From the NCBI GenBank assembly GCA_034429215.1, contig DAOUGI010000103.1:20810-84809 (forward strand): 64,000 nucleotides of DNA, in the 5' to 3' direction. Below are positions 43,218-51,600 of the stretch, one piece after another. The notes beneath the pieces are model-generated. The model was not told the DNA's origin. It ran no database searches and saw only the letters and a list, made by a program, of their open reading frames with translations. This stretch comes from JAFGOG01 sp034429215 (lineage in GTDB: Bacteria > Chloroflexota > Anaerolineae > JAAYZQ01). Position 1 is the stretch's first letter. Every line of letters begins with the position of its first letter. Both the position numbers and the translations under genes were made by a program.

Positions 43218-43218
43218 A

Positions 43219-43284
43219 ATGGGAGACAAAAAGAAGGGTAAGAAGAAGGGCAAGAAGGACAAGAAGAAGAAAGGCAAGAAATAG
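43219..43284 (+). CDS. Lysine-rich microprotein 2, 21 aa
   Basis: A 21-residue protein beginning MGDKKKGKKKGKKDKKKK, about two-thirds lysine with Gly and Asp only. Its ATG is one base after the stop of microprotein 1. A GGGAG ribosome binding site lies within the end of that gene, so the two are probably translationally coupled. It shares the MG-x-K start and KGK motifs with microprotein 1, which suggests a duplication. The function is unknown. Confidence 0.6.
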   Translation: MGDKKKGKKKGKKDKKKKGKK

Positions 43285-43292
43285 GAGTTAGC

Positions 43293-44210
43293 CTACTTCT
43301 GTTCTAACAAGCGCAGCACTGCCGCCAGGTCATCTGGCAAGGGTGCTTCGAATTCCAGAGGCCGGCCCGTCAGCGGGTGGGTGAACCCCAGCCGTTGAGC
43401 GTGAAGGAATTGGCGCGGCACGGGCAGCGACGTCCGGCGTCGGCCATAGACCGTGTCGCCCACCACCGGGTGGCCGATCGAGGCAAAGTGGACGCGGATC
43501 TGGTGGGTGCGCCCTGTTTTCGGCTCGGCTTCGACCAACGAATAGTCGCCGCCGGCGAAGGTGGTCAGCAGGCGATATTCGGTGATGGCTTCGCGGCCGC
43601 CGGGCACGACAGCCATGCGCTGGCGGTGGCGTGGGTCGCGGCCCAGCGGCGCTTCGATCCGCCCGTGAGCCGCCTCCAGATAGCCGTCCAGCAACGCCAG
43701 GTACACCTTGTGCACCTGGCGAGCCTGGAACTGGCGCTGTAGGGCACGGCGGATTTGCTCGTTTTTGGCCACCAGGATCAACCCCGACGTGTCACGGTCG
43801 AGCCGGTGGACGATCCCTGGCCGGCGGTCTTGGCTGTAGCCGGCCAGCTCAAGGCAGTGCGCTAGCAGGGCGTTGACCAGCGTTCCGCTCTGGTGCCCCG
43901 GCGCGGGATGGATCACCATGCCAGCCGGCTTGTCGATCACGATCAGAACCTGGTCCTCGTACACAATATCCAGCGGGATCGCCTCGGCAGCCGGCTCCTC
44001 AGATCCAGGCTGTGGCACACAGGCCACGACCCGGTCGCCCGGCCTGACTTTGTAGCTGGCTTTGGCCGGCTCGGCGTTGACAGTTACCCGGCCATGGTCG
44101 ATCAGCCGTTGGATCGCAGAGCGGGACAGGCCGGCCACCCGCTCGGCCAAGAACCTGTCCAGGCGACTTGGGCCCTCATCAACCACAAGCTCGATTTGCC
44201 GCTCGCACAT
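43293..44210 (-). CDS. rluD: Ribosomal large-subunit pseudouridine synthase RluD-like
   Basis: This 305-residue RluA-family enzyme has an N-terminal S4 RNA-binding domain (RLDRFLAERVAGLSRSAIQR). The catalytic Asp is in GIVHRLDRDTSGLILVAK (about residue 138), and the conserved RTHQIRVHFASIGHPVVGD follows. It makes pseudouridines in helix 69 of 23S rRNA if truly RluD; related members modify other sites. The gene starts 37 bases after the lspA stop, with a hairpin between, so it may be partly uncoupled. It converges on the lysine microprotein genes. Confidence 0.9.
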   Translation of the reverse strand: MCERQIELVVDEGPSRLDRFLAERVAGLSRSAIQRLIDHGRVTVNAEPAKASYKVRPGDRVVACVPQPGSEEPAAEAIPLDIVYEDQVLIVIDKPAGMVIHPAPGHQSGTLVNALLAHCLELAGYSQDRRPGIVHRLDRDTSGLILVAKNEQIRRALQRQFQARQVHKVYLALLDGYLEAAHGRIEAPLGRDPRHRQRMAVVPGGREAITEYRLLTTFAGGDYSLVEAEPKTGRTHQIRVHFASIGHPVVGDTVYGRRRTSLPVPRQFLHAQRLGFTHPLTGRPLEFEAPLPDDLAAVLRLLEQK

Positions 44211-44222
44211 GGCTTATTATGC

Positions 44223-44245
44223 AAAACCGGGGCGCTCGGCCCCGG
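44223..44245 (-). terminator. Terminator-like hairpin after lspA
   Basis: CCGGGGC/GCCCCGG arms with a short loop are followed on the minus strand by TTTTGC. It lies between lspA and rluD and probably attenuates rluD rather than blocking it fully. Confidence 0.55.
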
Positions 44246-44247
44246 CT

Positions 44248-44811
44248 TTATTGATCCTTGGCCATTGGCACCTGGCCATCCACCACCCTGGTCTGATCCT
44301 GTCGCCACAGGATGATGGCCAGCACAATGATCCCGCCGACCAGACATATGTCGGCTATGTTGGACACCGGCCAAATCTGAAAATCCAAAAAGTCGGTTAC
44401 CGACGCTTTGGGCAGCGCCGTCCAAATGCTCCCAGTGTCCTGGGCGATGGAAAATACCGTCCTCAGCCGGTCGATAACATTGCCCAGATCGCCGGCCATG
44501 ACCAGGATCAGCGCCAGGCGCATGGGCCATTGTTCAGCGGGGACCCTGGGGTAGTAAACCAATACAAAGACCAGGACGGCCAGATTGACCACCATGAACA
44601 GCCACCCCAGTCCAGATAGCTGTCCAAAGGCTACGCCCGTATTTTGTACGTGGGTGATGGTGAATATCTTGGACAGAGCAGGGATCGGCGCCCAAGCCTC
44701 ACCGACGGCGAGGTTTTGCCTGACCAGCCACTTGGTTCCCTGATCAAGGGCTATGATGAACAGCACGAGCGCCGCCAACAGCACCCAATTGCGAAGGCGG
44801 TGAGAAGACAA
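44248..44811 (-). CDS. lspA: Lipoprotein signal peptidase (signal peptidase II)
   Basis: About 187 residues with four transmembrane helices. The family's conserved regions are ITHVQNTGVAFG, GDLGNVIDRL (first catalytic Asp at the end) and TDFLDFQIWPVSNIADICLV (second catalytic Asp in NIAD). It cleaves prolipoproteins at the lipobox; three lipobox-type proteins are encoded elsewhere or nearby. A TTG at 44811 with AGGAAG upstream is my preferred start, 14 bases after the TraR/DksA-type gene. A longer frame to 44922 overlaps that gene. Confidence 0.85.
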   Translation of the reverse strand: MSSHRLRNWVLLAALVLFIIALDQGTKWLVRQNLAVGEAWAPIPALSKIFTITHVQNTGVAFGQLSGLGWLFMVVNLAVLVFVLVYYPRVPAEQWPMRLALILVMAGDLGNVIDRLRTVFSIAQDTGSIWTALPKASVTDFLDFQIWPVSNIADICLVGGIIVLAIILWRQDQTRVVDGQVPMAKDQ

Positions 44812-44825
44812 GGTCGCTACGCTTC

Positions 44826-45167
44826 CTAGGCTTCCAGCCGTTGCTGGCAGCGCAGGCAGAGGGTCGCGTGGGGCAATGCCTCGAGCCGGGCCGGATCGAT
44901 CGACTCCCCGCAGCTCTCGCATTGGCCATATGTTCCGTCGTCGAGGCGCTCCAGTGCGTCTCTAACCTGCTCCAGCAATCGTTGCGCGTTCTGGAGCAGG
45001 GCCAGGTCCTTGGCTTGCTCAAACGCCTCGGTCGCATCGTCGGCCATGTGGTTGCTATAGCCCAGACTGTCATCGCTCTCGATTTCCATCTGGGCCATCA
45101 TGGCCAACAGTCGCGCCTGCTCGGCCTCCAGCACTGAGCGGAGCGCGCTATTCTTCTTTACTGCCAT
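44826..45167 (-). CDS. TraR/DksA-type zinc-finger protein
   Basis: This 113-residue protein has a coiled-coil-forming N-terminus rich in Glu, Ala and Leu and a C-terminal Cys4 zinc finger (CESCGESIDPARLEALPHAT, then CLRCQQ). The family binds the RNA polymerase secondary channel (DksA) or serves other roles (the YteA-like branch). The Asp residues at the coiled-coil tip typical of DksA are not obvious. It is co-transcribed with lspA from its own promoter at 45211-45239, a pairing seen in other bacteria. Confidence 0.85.
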   Translation of the reverse strand: MAVKKNSALRSVLEAEQARLLAMMAQMEIESDDSLGYSNHMADDATEAFEQAKDLALLQNAQRLLEQVRDALERLDDGTYGQCESCGESIDPARLEALPHATLCLRCQQRLEA

Positions 45168-45210
45168 TACACCTCCAACGTGATAAGCCCACTACCGTTA
45201 TCGTGGCTGA

Positions 45211-45239
45211 ATTGTACTTCAAGCTCTCCAAATCGGCAA
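45211..45239 (-). promoter_or_regulatory. Promoter for the TraR/DksA-lspA unit
   Basis: Minus-strand TTGCCG (45239-45234), a 17-base spacer and TACAAT (45216-45211), between the ileS-like gene and the zinc-finger gene. The start point would be near 45204. Confidence 0.65.
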
Positions 45240-45250
45240 ATCGGCCTCGC

Positions 45251-47365
45251 CTACGATACGGCCGGCCAGCCGGCCAGGTGCACGCTCGTCGTGTGACCGC
45301 CGGCCTGGTAAACGGCTTCGGCCAGGTACGGGACAAACGGCGCCAGAAGCCGGCTGAGCGTGTCGATGGCCTCGGCATCTGACCGGTGGGTCCTATACGA
45401 GCCGGACAGATCGCCGGCAAGCGCGGTCAGCTCGCGGGTGGCCTGGGACAGATCGCACACTTCGAGCGACTCGGTTACCGTCGAAACCGCCTGGCGCAGG
45501 CGCGCTTGCAGTTGGTCGTCACTGCCCTCCTGTTCTACCCCTGACCGTGGCGGTGGGGCGACGCCAGCCACGTTCTGCGAGCCGGTCTGCCCGTCGACCC
45601 AAGCCCACAACGGCCGCATAAAGTCCAGTTCGGCCTGGTCAGGGCTCGTGCCGGTATAGGCCGCCCAGCGCAGCGCATCGGCGGGCGTGAGCTGTCGTGG
45701 ATCCGAGTCCTCCGCAATCCCCCCTTCAGGCAACGTCACCGCCTGTCCCCAGGCCAGCGATCCAAGGAGCAGGGCGGCCATCTCGGTCAGGTCACCCAAC
45801 CAACCAAGCTCTCTGTCACCCAGGCCGACGGCCACATCCGCCGGGCCGGGCTCGGGGGACAGCGCCCAGGGGAGCACGGCCGCCTCCAGAGCTGCATCCA
45901 ACACCGCCGATACACGGCGCATCGTTCCGCCGCATTGCTCGCAGGGGAATACCAGCCGGTCCACCGCCGGGCGATGGGGATCGATCTGGCCGGCATCCAA
46001 ACCGGCCGGGGCTGCCCCTGACCTGCCGGCCAGGACAAGCAGGTCGGCAAGCCCGGCCACGCAGGCCGCTTGCCCACACCGGTCACAGGCCCACACCGGC
46101 AGAGGCACCCCCCAGACCCGGTCTCGGCCCACATTCCACGAGCCGACCATCCACACCGGCCGGGCCAGGGGCAGCAGCGATGTCTCACAGTAAGGGCACA
46201 GGGCCTGTGGGCGCGTCTCGGCCTCCTCATGGAACAGGAGGCCCCGCGTGCGCAGGTCTTCGAGCAGGACCGGTTCGGCATCAAGCGGCGAGAGGCCGCG
46301 CCACGGGCCGGCTGCATCGCCGAGCCGTCCTCCCTGGTCGATCAGCTCCGGCAGCGGCAGTTTGTGAGCAGCGGCCACCTGCAGCGACAATGAGTCAAAG
46401 GCAGGCGACACCGGCATGACCCCGGTGCCTCGATCCAGCGGCACAGACTCGCTCACTACCACCTGATTGGTTCCTTTAGAGGCCGGCAGGAAGGTGAACA
46501 ATGGCCGGTAACGGGCGCCGCGGAGCGCCTTGCCCGGCAGCCGCCGCACCAGCCGGTAGGGGCCGTGTAACGTCCGATCCAGCGCAGCCTCGGCCAGCAC
46601 CAGCCGCAGGGGCGAGTGGCTTCTGCCCGCCGGCAGCTCGACGAGGACATAGTCGGCTTGGGGATGCACGGCCAGGGCCACCAGCCCGAACACGGTCCAG
46701 GCGGCGGGTGTCCAGGCCAGCAGGTAAGCATCCTGTGCTTGCCCAGACTCGACCCAGGGCAGGCACAGCCAGGCAGAGCTCGCCTCGCGTGCGGCGGATC
46801 GGCGGCTGACCTCCGCCGCCGATAGTGGGGTGGCACACCGTGGGCAAACCGGCCCCACCCGGACCTCGTGCTTCAGGTGGTCCGCTTCCCACAGCCGCTG
46901 CAGGGCGAACCACACCTTGTCGACGGCCGCCGGGTCCAGGGTCAGGTAGCCGTCCGCCGGATCGGACCACACGCCCAGCCGCTCGGCCAACACCTGGCCG
47001 CGCTCTATCCCTTCCACGGCCGATGCGCGGCAGGCGGCACTGAACCGACCCAGATCATAGCCGGCCAGAGCCGGTCCCAATGCTCCCTCGACGGCGACTT
47101 CGACGGCCAGGCCGTGACCAGACCAGCCGACCTGGTGATGCACCATGTCGCCGCGCATCCTCCGGTAGCGGGCCAGCAGGTCGCCGACCGCCAGCAGCCA
47201 CACCTGTTCAGCCGGCGATTGGCCGGCGGCAGCCAGCGGCTGCTGGGCGATCACGTAGGGCGGTCCGCACCGGTTGGCGGTGCGGACCGCCTCGGCGATG
47301 CCGTGCCTCTGCCAGAAGCGGCGGACCTGTTCTTCGATCCGGATGAAACTGGCATCTGTCGTCAG
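45251..47365 (-). CDS. Isoleucyl-tRNA synthetase-like pseudoenzyme (class I aaRS homologue without catalytic motifs)
   Basis: A homologue of the adjacent IleRS across most of its length. The N-terminal FIRIEEQVRRFWQRHG matches the class I start. YRRMRGDMVHHQVGWSGHG, VWFALQRLWEADHLK with VCPRCATPLSAAEVS, WGVPLPVWACDRCGQ, and LLAPFVPYLAEAVYQ all have IleRS counterparts. The HIGH region is replaced (SPAEQVWLLAVGD), KMSKS is absent (GGIAEDSDPRQL), the editing TTTPWT has become TPAAWT, and the editing HxAP...D motif is lost. Zinc-type Cys pairs remain. No ATG fits the start: it begins in the ileS frame after its TAA, with CTG at 47365 (704 aa) or GTG at 47254 (667 aa). Confidence 0.82.
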   Translation of the reverse strand: MTTDASFIRIEEQVRRFWQRHGIAEAVRTANRCGPPYVIAQQPLAAAGQSPAEQVWLLAVGDLLARYRRMRGDMVHHQVGWSGHGLAVEVAVEGALGPALAGYDLGRFSAACRASAVEGIERGQVLAERLGVWSDPADGYLTLDPAAVDKVWFALQRLWEADHLKHEVRVGPVCPRCATPLSAAEVSRRSAAREASSAWLCLPWVESGQAQDAYLLAWTPAAWTVFGLVALAVHPQADYVLVELPAGRSHSPLRLVLAEAALDRTLHGPYRLVRRLPGKALRGARYRPLFTFLPASKGTNQVVVSESVPLDRGTGVMPVSPAFDSLSLQVAAAHKLPLPELIDQGGRLGDAAGPWRGLSPLDAEPVLLEDLRTRGLLFHEEAETRPQALCPYCETSLLPLARPVWMVGSWNVGRDRVWGVPLPVWACDRCGQAACVAGLADLLVLAGRSGAAPAGLDAGQIDPHRPAVDRLVFPCEQCGGTMRRVSAVLDAALEAAVLPWALSPEPGPADVAVGLGDRELGWLGDLTEMAALLLGSLAWGQAVTLPEGGIAEDSDPRQLTPADALRWAAYTGTSPDQAELDFMRPLWAWVDGQTGSQNVAGVAPPPRSGVEQEGSDDQLQARLRQAVSTVTESLEVCDLSQATRELTALAGDLSGSYRTHRSDAEAIDTLSRLLAPFVPYLAEAVYQAGGHTTSVHLAGWPAVS

Positions 47366-47371
47366 AGTGTT

Positions 47372-50300
47372 TTATACCTTCCTGACACCCAAGGTAACCG
47401 GATGCCCTTCCAGCTTGAACGATTCCTGGCGGGCAGCGTCAGCCGGCACAGGGCCGGGTATCAGCTCGCGGCTCAAGGTCTCGGCCCTGACATAGCCCGC
47501 CCATTCCTCCGCAACCAGCGCCAGATCGGCGTCGACGTCATAAAAGGTCACAATCCGGTCGTCGAGCTGAAAACCGGCCTCTTTGCGCAGGTTCTGGACG
47601 CGGCGCACCAGGTCGCGGGCCAGCCCTTCCCGCTCCAGCTCGGGCGTGAGCGTGACATCCACGGCCACGATCAGGCCCTTCTCTTCAGCCACGGCATAAC
47701 CCTCGCGGGCCAGGGTTCGGACCTCGACCTCTTCGGGCAGCAGCTCGACCGGCGGCTCGCCGTCGCCGAGGTCCAGCTCGACACTCAGCGGCACCTTGAA
47801 ACGCCGGGCCAGCGCGGCAGCGTCGGCGGCGGCCACCGCCTGGCGCAGGCGCGGGTAGCGGCTGCCGTACTTGGGCCCCAAGAGCTTGGGCAGCAGGCCG
47901 ATCTCGTACCCGACCAGGTCGCCCTCTTCCTCCACAAACTCGACCGACTTGACGTTCAGCTCATCGGTCACCAGGTCGGCCAGGTCACCCAGGCGGCCGG
48001 CCTGCGAACCGGCAGACACCAGCGCTTTGGCCAGCGGCTGGCGCAGCTTGACGTTCGAGGCGCTCCGTGCCGAGCGGCCCAGGGCGGCGATCTGCATCGC
48101 CAGCCCCATCCGCTCCACCAGCTCGGCATCCACCAGGCTGCCGTCGGCGACCGGCCAGTCGCAGTGATGGACGCTGTCGCACGCTTCGCCGGCTACCGAC
48201 CGGACCAGGTTCTGGTACATGACCTCGGTCACAAAGGGGACAAAGGGCGCCAGCAGCCTGGTCAGCGTCACCAGAACCTGGTACAAGGTGGCATACGCGG
48301 CCTCCTTGTCGGCATCCTGTTCGCTCTTCCAGAAGCGGCGGCGGCTGCGGCGCACGTACCAGTTGGTCAGGTCGTCCAGGAACGGCTCTACTGCCAAGGT
48401 CGCTCCGTATGGATCATACTCCTCCATCCGCTCCGTGACCGCCTGTACCACCTGCTGCAGCCGGGACACGATCCAGCGATCTAGGGGTTGGAGCGCCAAG
48501 CTTTTCCTGCCCTCCACACTCCCAGGTTTCCAGCCATCGATATTGGCATAGGTGACAAAAAAGGAGTAGACATTCCACAACGGCAGCAGGAAGCTGCGGC
48601 GGGTGTCGTCGGCCAGGTGATAGCCGAACAGCAGGTTCTGTTCCGGCTTGTGGGCGCAGTACATCCAGCGCATCACGTCCACGCCCATGCTGTCGGCCGC
48701 TTCGTTGAACTCGATGGCGTTGCCCGAGCTCTTGTGCATCGGCCGGCCGTCCTCGGCAAAGAGGGTGGCGTAAGTCTGGACGGTGCGGAATGGGGCTTTG
48801 CGCTCCATGATCGTGCTCATGGCCAACATGCTGTAAAACCAGTTGCGAAACTGGCCGGGAAAACTCTCGGTGATCAGGTCGGCCGGGAACCAGGCGCGCC
48901 AGTAGTCAGGATCGGTGCGGTAGCGCAGGGTGGAATAGGCGACGATCCCGGCATCCAGCCATGGGTTCCCCACCTCTGGGACGCGACTGGCCGTGCCGCC
49001 GCACTGCGCGCAGCGGATCTTGACCGCGTCCACATATGGCCGGTGGGGAGTGTGTCCGGCGAACTCGTCCCAGCCGGCAACGGCACGCTCCTTTAGCTCC
49101 TGCTCCGAGCCGATCAGGTCGAACCAACCGCACGACGGGCAGGTCCAGATCGGCAAGGCCAGCCCCCAGTAGCGCTTTTTGGAGATCATCCAGTCGTGCA
49201 TATTGCGCAGCCAGTCCATCTCCCGCTCAAAGCCAAAGTCGGGGATCCAGCGCGTGTCCTGCACCGCCTCCATGATCTGGTAGCGCAGGTTGCGGGCCTT
49301 TTCCTCGGCGGTGACCTGCTCGTACGGCTTGTCCATCTGCTTGCCCATGCTGATGAACCACTCGTCCACCAGGCGGAAGACCAGCTCACTCTGGCAGCGC
49401 CAGCAGACCGGATAGCGGTGGGTATAGTCTTGGAGCCGGTAAAGGATCCCCTTTTCCTTCAGGTTGTCAAAGATCGGCCGGGCCGAACCGCTGACGTTGG
49501 TCCCGGTCAGCCACTCGAATCCGTCCAGAAAAAACCCCTCTTCGTCGAGCGGGGCGATGGCCGGCAAGTCCAGTTGCTTACCCAGGACAAAGTCCTCGGC
49601 GCCGCAGCCGGGGGCGATGTGGACAATGCCGGTGCCCTCGGCCTCACCCACCATATCCCACAGGATGACGCGATGCGCCGCCGCCGAGCTGCTCTTTTGC
49701 TGGGCAGGCAGCTCGTCGAACGGACCGTCGTAGGTCCAGCCCTCCAGCGCGATGCCGGGCTTTTCGTCCAGCACCGCATACTTGTCGCGCACGGCGTTGG
49801 GGATGGCGCCTTTGCTCAGCCAGAAACGCCGCTCCCCCTGTTCGAGCAGGACATAGGGCAGCTCAGGATGGACCGCCGCCGCCACGTTGCTGGTCAGCGT
49901 CCAGGGCGTGGTGGTCCACACCAGCAGATCCTCGCCGGGCCGGTTGCGCAGCGGGAAGTGGAGAAAGACACTGGTGTGGGTCAGCTCCTGGTAGCCCTCG
50001 GTCACGATCTCGTGCTGGCTGATGCCGGTGCCACACCGGGCGCACCAGGGCATGACGTCGTGGCCCCGGTAGATCCAGCCGTTGTCGTGGCATTTTTTCA
50101 GGGCAGCCCAGATCGTATAGTTGTTCTCGTCGCTGAAGGTAAAGTAGCTGCCCCCCATCTCCGGCAGCCCCAGCCGCCCGACGATCTGCTCCACCGTGCC
50201 GGTCACCGGTCCACCGGGGCCATCGACCGTGATCGTCTGCCCCGGGTCCTCGGTCATCTTGCGCTCCAGGTCGCGCAGCATCTCCGGGTCGTTCCAATCC

Positions 50301-50725
50301 ATCCAATAACCCAGGCGGATCGACTGCTCGGTCTGCAGGGCGGCATATTTCAGCACCCGCTGCTTGCACAGGTTGACAAACTGGGCCAGACCATAGGCTT
50401 CGATGTCCTTCTTTGAGCTAAAGCCCTGGTCCTTTTCGACATTGACCTCCACCCACAGGCCCTGGCAGTCGTAGCCGTTCTGCCAGCGCTGGTCGCGGCG
50501 GAGCATGGCCCGATAGCGCTGGAAAATGTCCTTATAAGTGCGGCCCCAGGCATGGTGGACGGCCATCGGATTGTTGGCCGTGATCGGGCCGTCGATGAAC
50601 GACCAGCGCTCGCGGCCACGGTTCTTGGCCACCAGCTTCTGAAAGGCGCCGGTGCGCTTCCAGAATTCGAGCACCTCATGCTCCTGTTGGACAAAATCGA
50701 TCTGACTTGGTACGTGCTTGAACAT
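47372..50725 (-). CDS. ileS: Isoleucyl-tRNA synthetase
   Basis: This 1117-residue class Ia synthetase charges tRNA-Ile. The N-terminal QEHEVLEFWKRTGAF is followed by the HIGH-type motif (NPMAVHHAWGRT). The editing domain has VWTTTPWTLTSNVAAAV and TGIVHIAPGCGAEDF. The KMSKS-type loop is MHKSSGN, and an anticodon-binding region plus a long C-terminal part follow. Length and layout fit the eukaryote-like IleS2 branch, which often resists mupirocin. GGAGGAG lies 3 bases before the ATG at 50725. It follows alaX after 110 bases, probably in one T-box-controlled transcript. Confidence 0.95.
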   Translation of the reverse strand: MFKHVPSQIDFVQQEHEVLEFWKRTGAFQKLVAKNRGRERWSFIDGPITANNPMAVHHAWGRTYKDIFQRYRAMLRRDQRWQNGYDCQGLWVEVNVEKDQGFSSKKDIEAYGLAQFVNLCKQRVLKYAALQTEQSIRLGYWMDWNDPEMLRDLERKMTEDPGQTITVDGPGGPVTGTVEQIVGRLGLPEMGGSYFTFSDENNYTIWAALKKCHDNGWIYRGHDVMPWCARCGTGISQHEIVTEGYQELTHTSVFLHFPLRNRPGEDLLVWTTTPWTLTSNVAAAVHPELPYVLLEQGERRFWLSKGAIPNAVRDKYAVLDEKPGIALEGWTYDGPFDELPAQQKSSSAAAHRVILWDMVGEAEGTGIVHIAPGCGAEDFVLGKQLDLPAIAPLDEEGFFLDGFEWLTGTNVSGSARPIFDNLKEKGILYRLQDYTHRYPVCWRCQSELVFRLVDEWFISMGKQMDKPYEQVTAEEKARNLRYQIMEAVQDTRWIPDFGFEREMDWLRNMHDWMISKKRYWGLALPIWTCPSCGWFDLIGSEQELKERAVAGWDEFAGHTPHRPYVDAVKIRCAQCGGTASRVPEVGNPWLDAGIVAYSTLRYRTDPDYWRAWFPADLITESFPGQFRNWFYSMLAMSTIMERKAPFRTVQTYATLFAEDGRPMHKSSGNAIEFNEAADSMGVDVMRWMYCAHKPEQNLLFGYHLADDTRRSFLLPLWNVYSFFVTYANIDGWKPGSVEGRKSLALQPLDRWIVSRLQQVVQAVTERMEEYDPYGATLAVEPFLDDLTNWYVRRSRRRFWKSEQDADKEAAYATLYQVLVTLTRLLAPFVPFVTEVMYQNLVRSVAGEACDSVHHCDWPVADGSLVDAELVERMGLAMQIAALGRSARSASNVKLRQPLAKALVSAGSQAGRLGDLADLVTDELNVKSVEFVEEEGDLVGYEIGLLPKLLGPKYGSRYPRLRQAVAAADAAALARRFKVPLSVELDLGDGEPPVELLPEEVEVRTLAREGYAVAEEKGLIVAVDVTLTPELEREGLARDLVRRVQNLRKEAGFQLDDRIVTFYDVDADLALVAEEWAGYVRAETLSRELIPGPVPADAARQESFKLEGHPVTLGVRKV

Positions 50726-50835
50726 GTCTCCTCCTCCGAAATCGCCTTAGAATGAGTATCCTGTAACGTGATAGCTGATCTCGGAGCCCATAATCGAGCA
50801 TGGAGACGATAGCGAATGGTATAGCATCTCCCCAA

Positions 50836-51561
50836 TCACCTCCCTTCTACTTCCGGAGCCAGCTCAATATAGATGCGCTTGTTGATCGCGCCCTTGCTGT
50901 GGTAATCGACCACCCGGACGCGCCCCACCTCGCGGGTGTTGGCCACGTGGGTGCCGCCGTCGGCCTGCAGGTCGAGGCCGACGATCTCTACCGTGCGCAC
51001 CCTGGCGATCCCGGGCGGCAACAGGTTGATCTTGGTCCGGATCAGGTCGGGGATCTGGAAAGCCTCCTCGCGGGGCAGGATGGCGACATGCACCGGATGA
51101 GCCTTGTCGATCTCAGCGTTGACGCTGGCCTCGATCTCGGCCACAAGCTCCTTGCGCATCGTCTCGAACTCGAAATCCATCCGGCCCTGGAGCGGCTCCA
51201 TATTGCCCCCGGTGACCAACGCGCCATAGTCACGATAGACCACCCCGCACAGGATGTGCAGAGCAGTATGGGTGCGCATCAGCCGGTAGCGGCGCTCCCA
51301 GTCGAGCAGGCCGTGCACCTTGGTCCCCAGCAGCGGAGGGTCGCCGGCCAGGGTGTGCCATATCTCGCCGGCATGCTTCTTGACCTGCGCCACCTGCGCT
51401 GCGCCGCCCGCCCAGGTCAGCATCCCTAGATCGTGGGGTTGGCCGCCCCCGCCGGGGTAAAAGGCTGTTCGGTCGAGGGTGATGGCCTGGCCGTCGGCCC
51501 CGGTCACCACGGCGTCGAACTCGAGCATATAGCTGTCGGTCTGGTACAGTTCTTCGGTCAT
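50836..51561 (-). CDS. alaX: Alanyl-tRNA editing protein AlaX-like
   Basis: This 241-residue trans-editing factor hydrolyses mischarged Ser- or Gly-tRNA-Ala in the family. It has an AlaRS-type second domain: TAFYPGGGGQPHD, zinc His residues in RTHTALHIL, and DLQADGGTHVANTREVG. The length fits AlaX-M. It is the first gene after a T-box leader whose specifier codon appears to be isoleucine, and it is followed by ileS. That context is odd for an alanine-specific factor. The start at 51561 has GCAGGAA just before it. Confidence 0.88.
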   Translation of the reverse strand: MTEELYQTDSYMLEFDAVVTGADGQAITLDRTAFYPGGGGQPHDLGMLTWAGGAAQVAQVKKHAGEIWHTLAGDPPLLGTKVHGLLDWERRYRLMRTHTALHILCGVVYRDYGALVTGGNMEPLQGRMDFEFETMRKELVAEIEASVNAEIDKAHPVHVAILPREEAFQIPDLIRTKINLLPPGIARVRTVEIVGLDLQADGGTHVANTREVGRVRVVDYHSKGAINKRIYIELAPEVEGR

Positions 51562-51573
51562 TTCCTGCCTCGC

Positions 51574-51600
51574 AGATTCTTCGCCTCGCTCAGAATGACA
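51574..51600 (-). repeat. Dispersed repeat TGTCATTCTGAGCGAGGCGAAG, copy 2
   Basis: On the minus strand this 27-base word differs from the copy at 32663 by a single base. It lies between the T-box terminator and the alaX start codon. Confidence 0.65.

Noticed and set aside
45251..47365. The ileS-like gene as a recent pseudogene of ileS
   Set aside because: The frame is open for about 700 codons with no frameshift, while catalytic motifs have been replaced by coherent sequence. That fits long-term retention rather than decay.
46868..48484. A 538-codon plus-strand frame across the ileS-like/ileS junction
   Set aside because: It is antisense to two synthetase-family genes; the encoded sequence is Gln/His/Gly-rich with no family match.
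49196..50416. A 406-codon plus-strand frame opposite ileS
   Set aside because: Antisense shadow of ileS, which has complete synthetase motifs.
50726..50835. A separate T-box or promoter directly before ileS
   Set aside because: The 110-base gap has no T-box core, no terminator hairpin with a T-tract and no clear -35/-10 pair.
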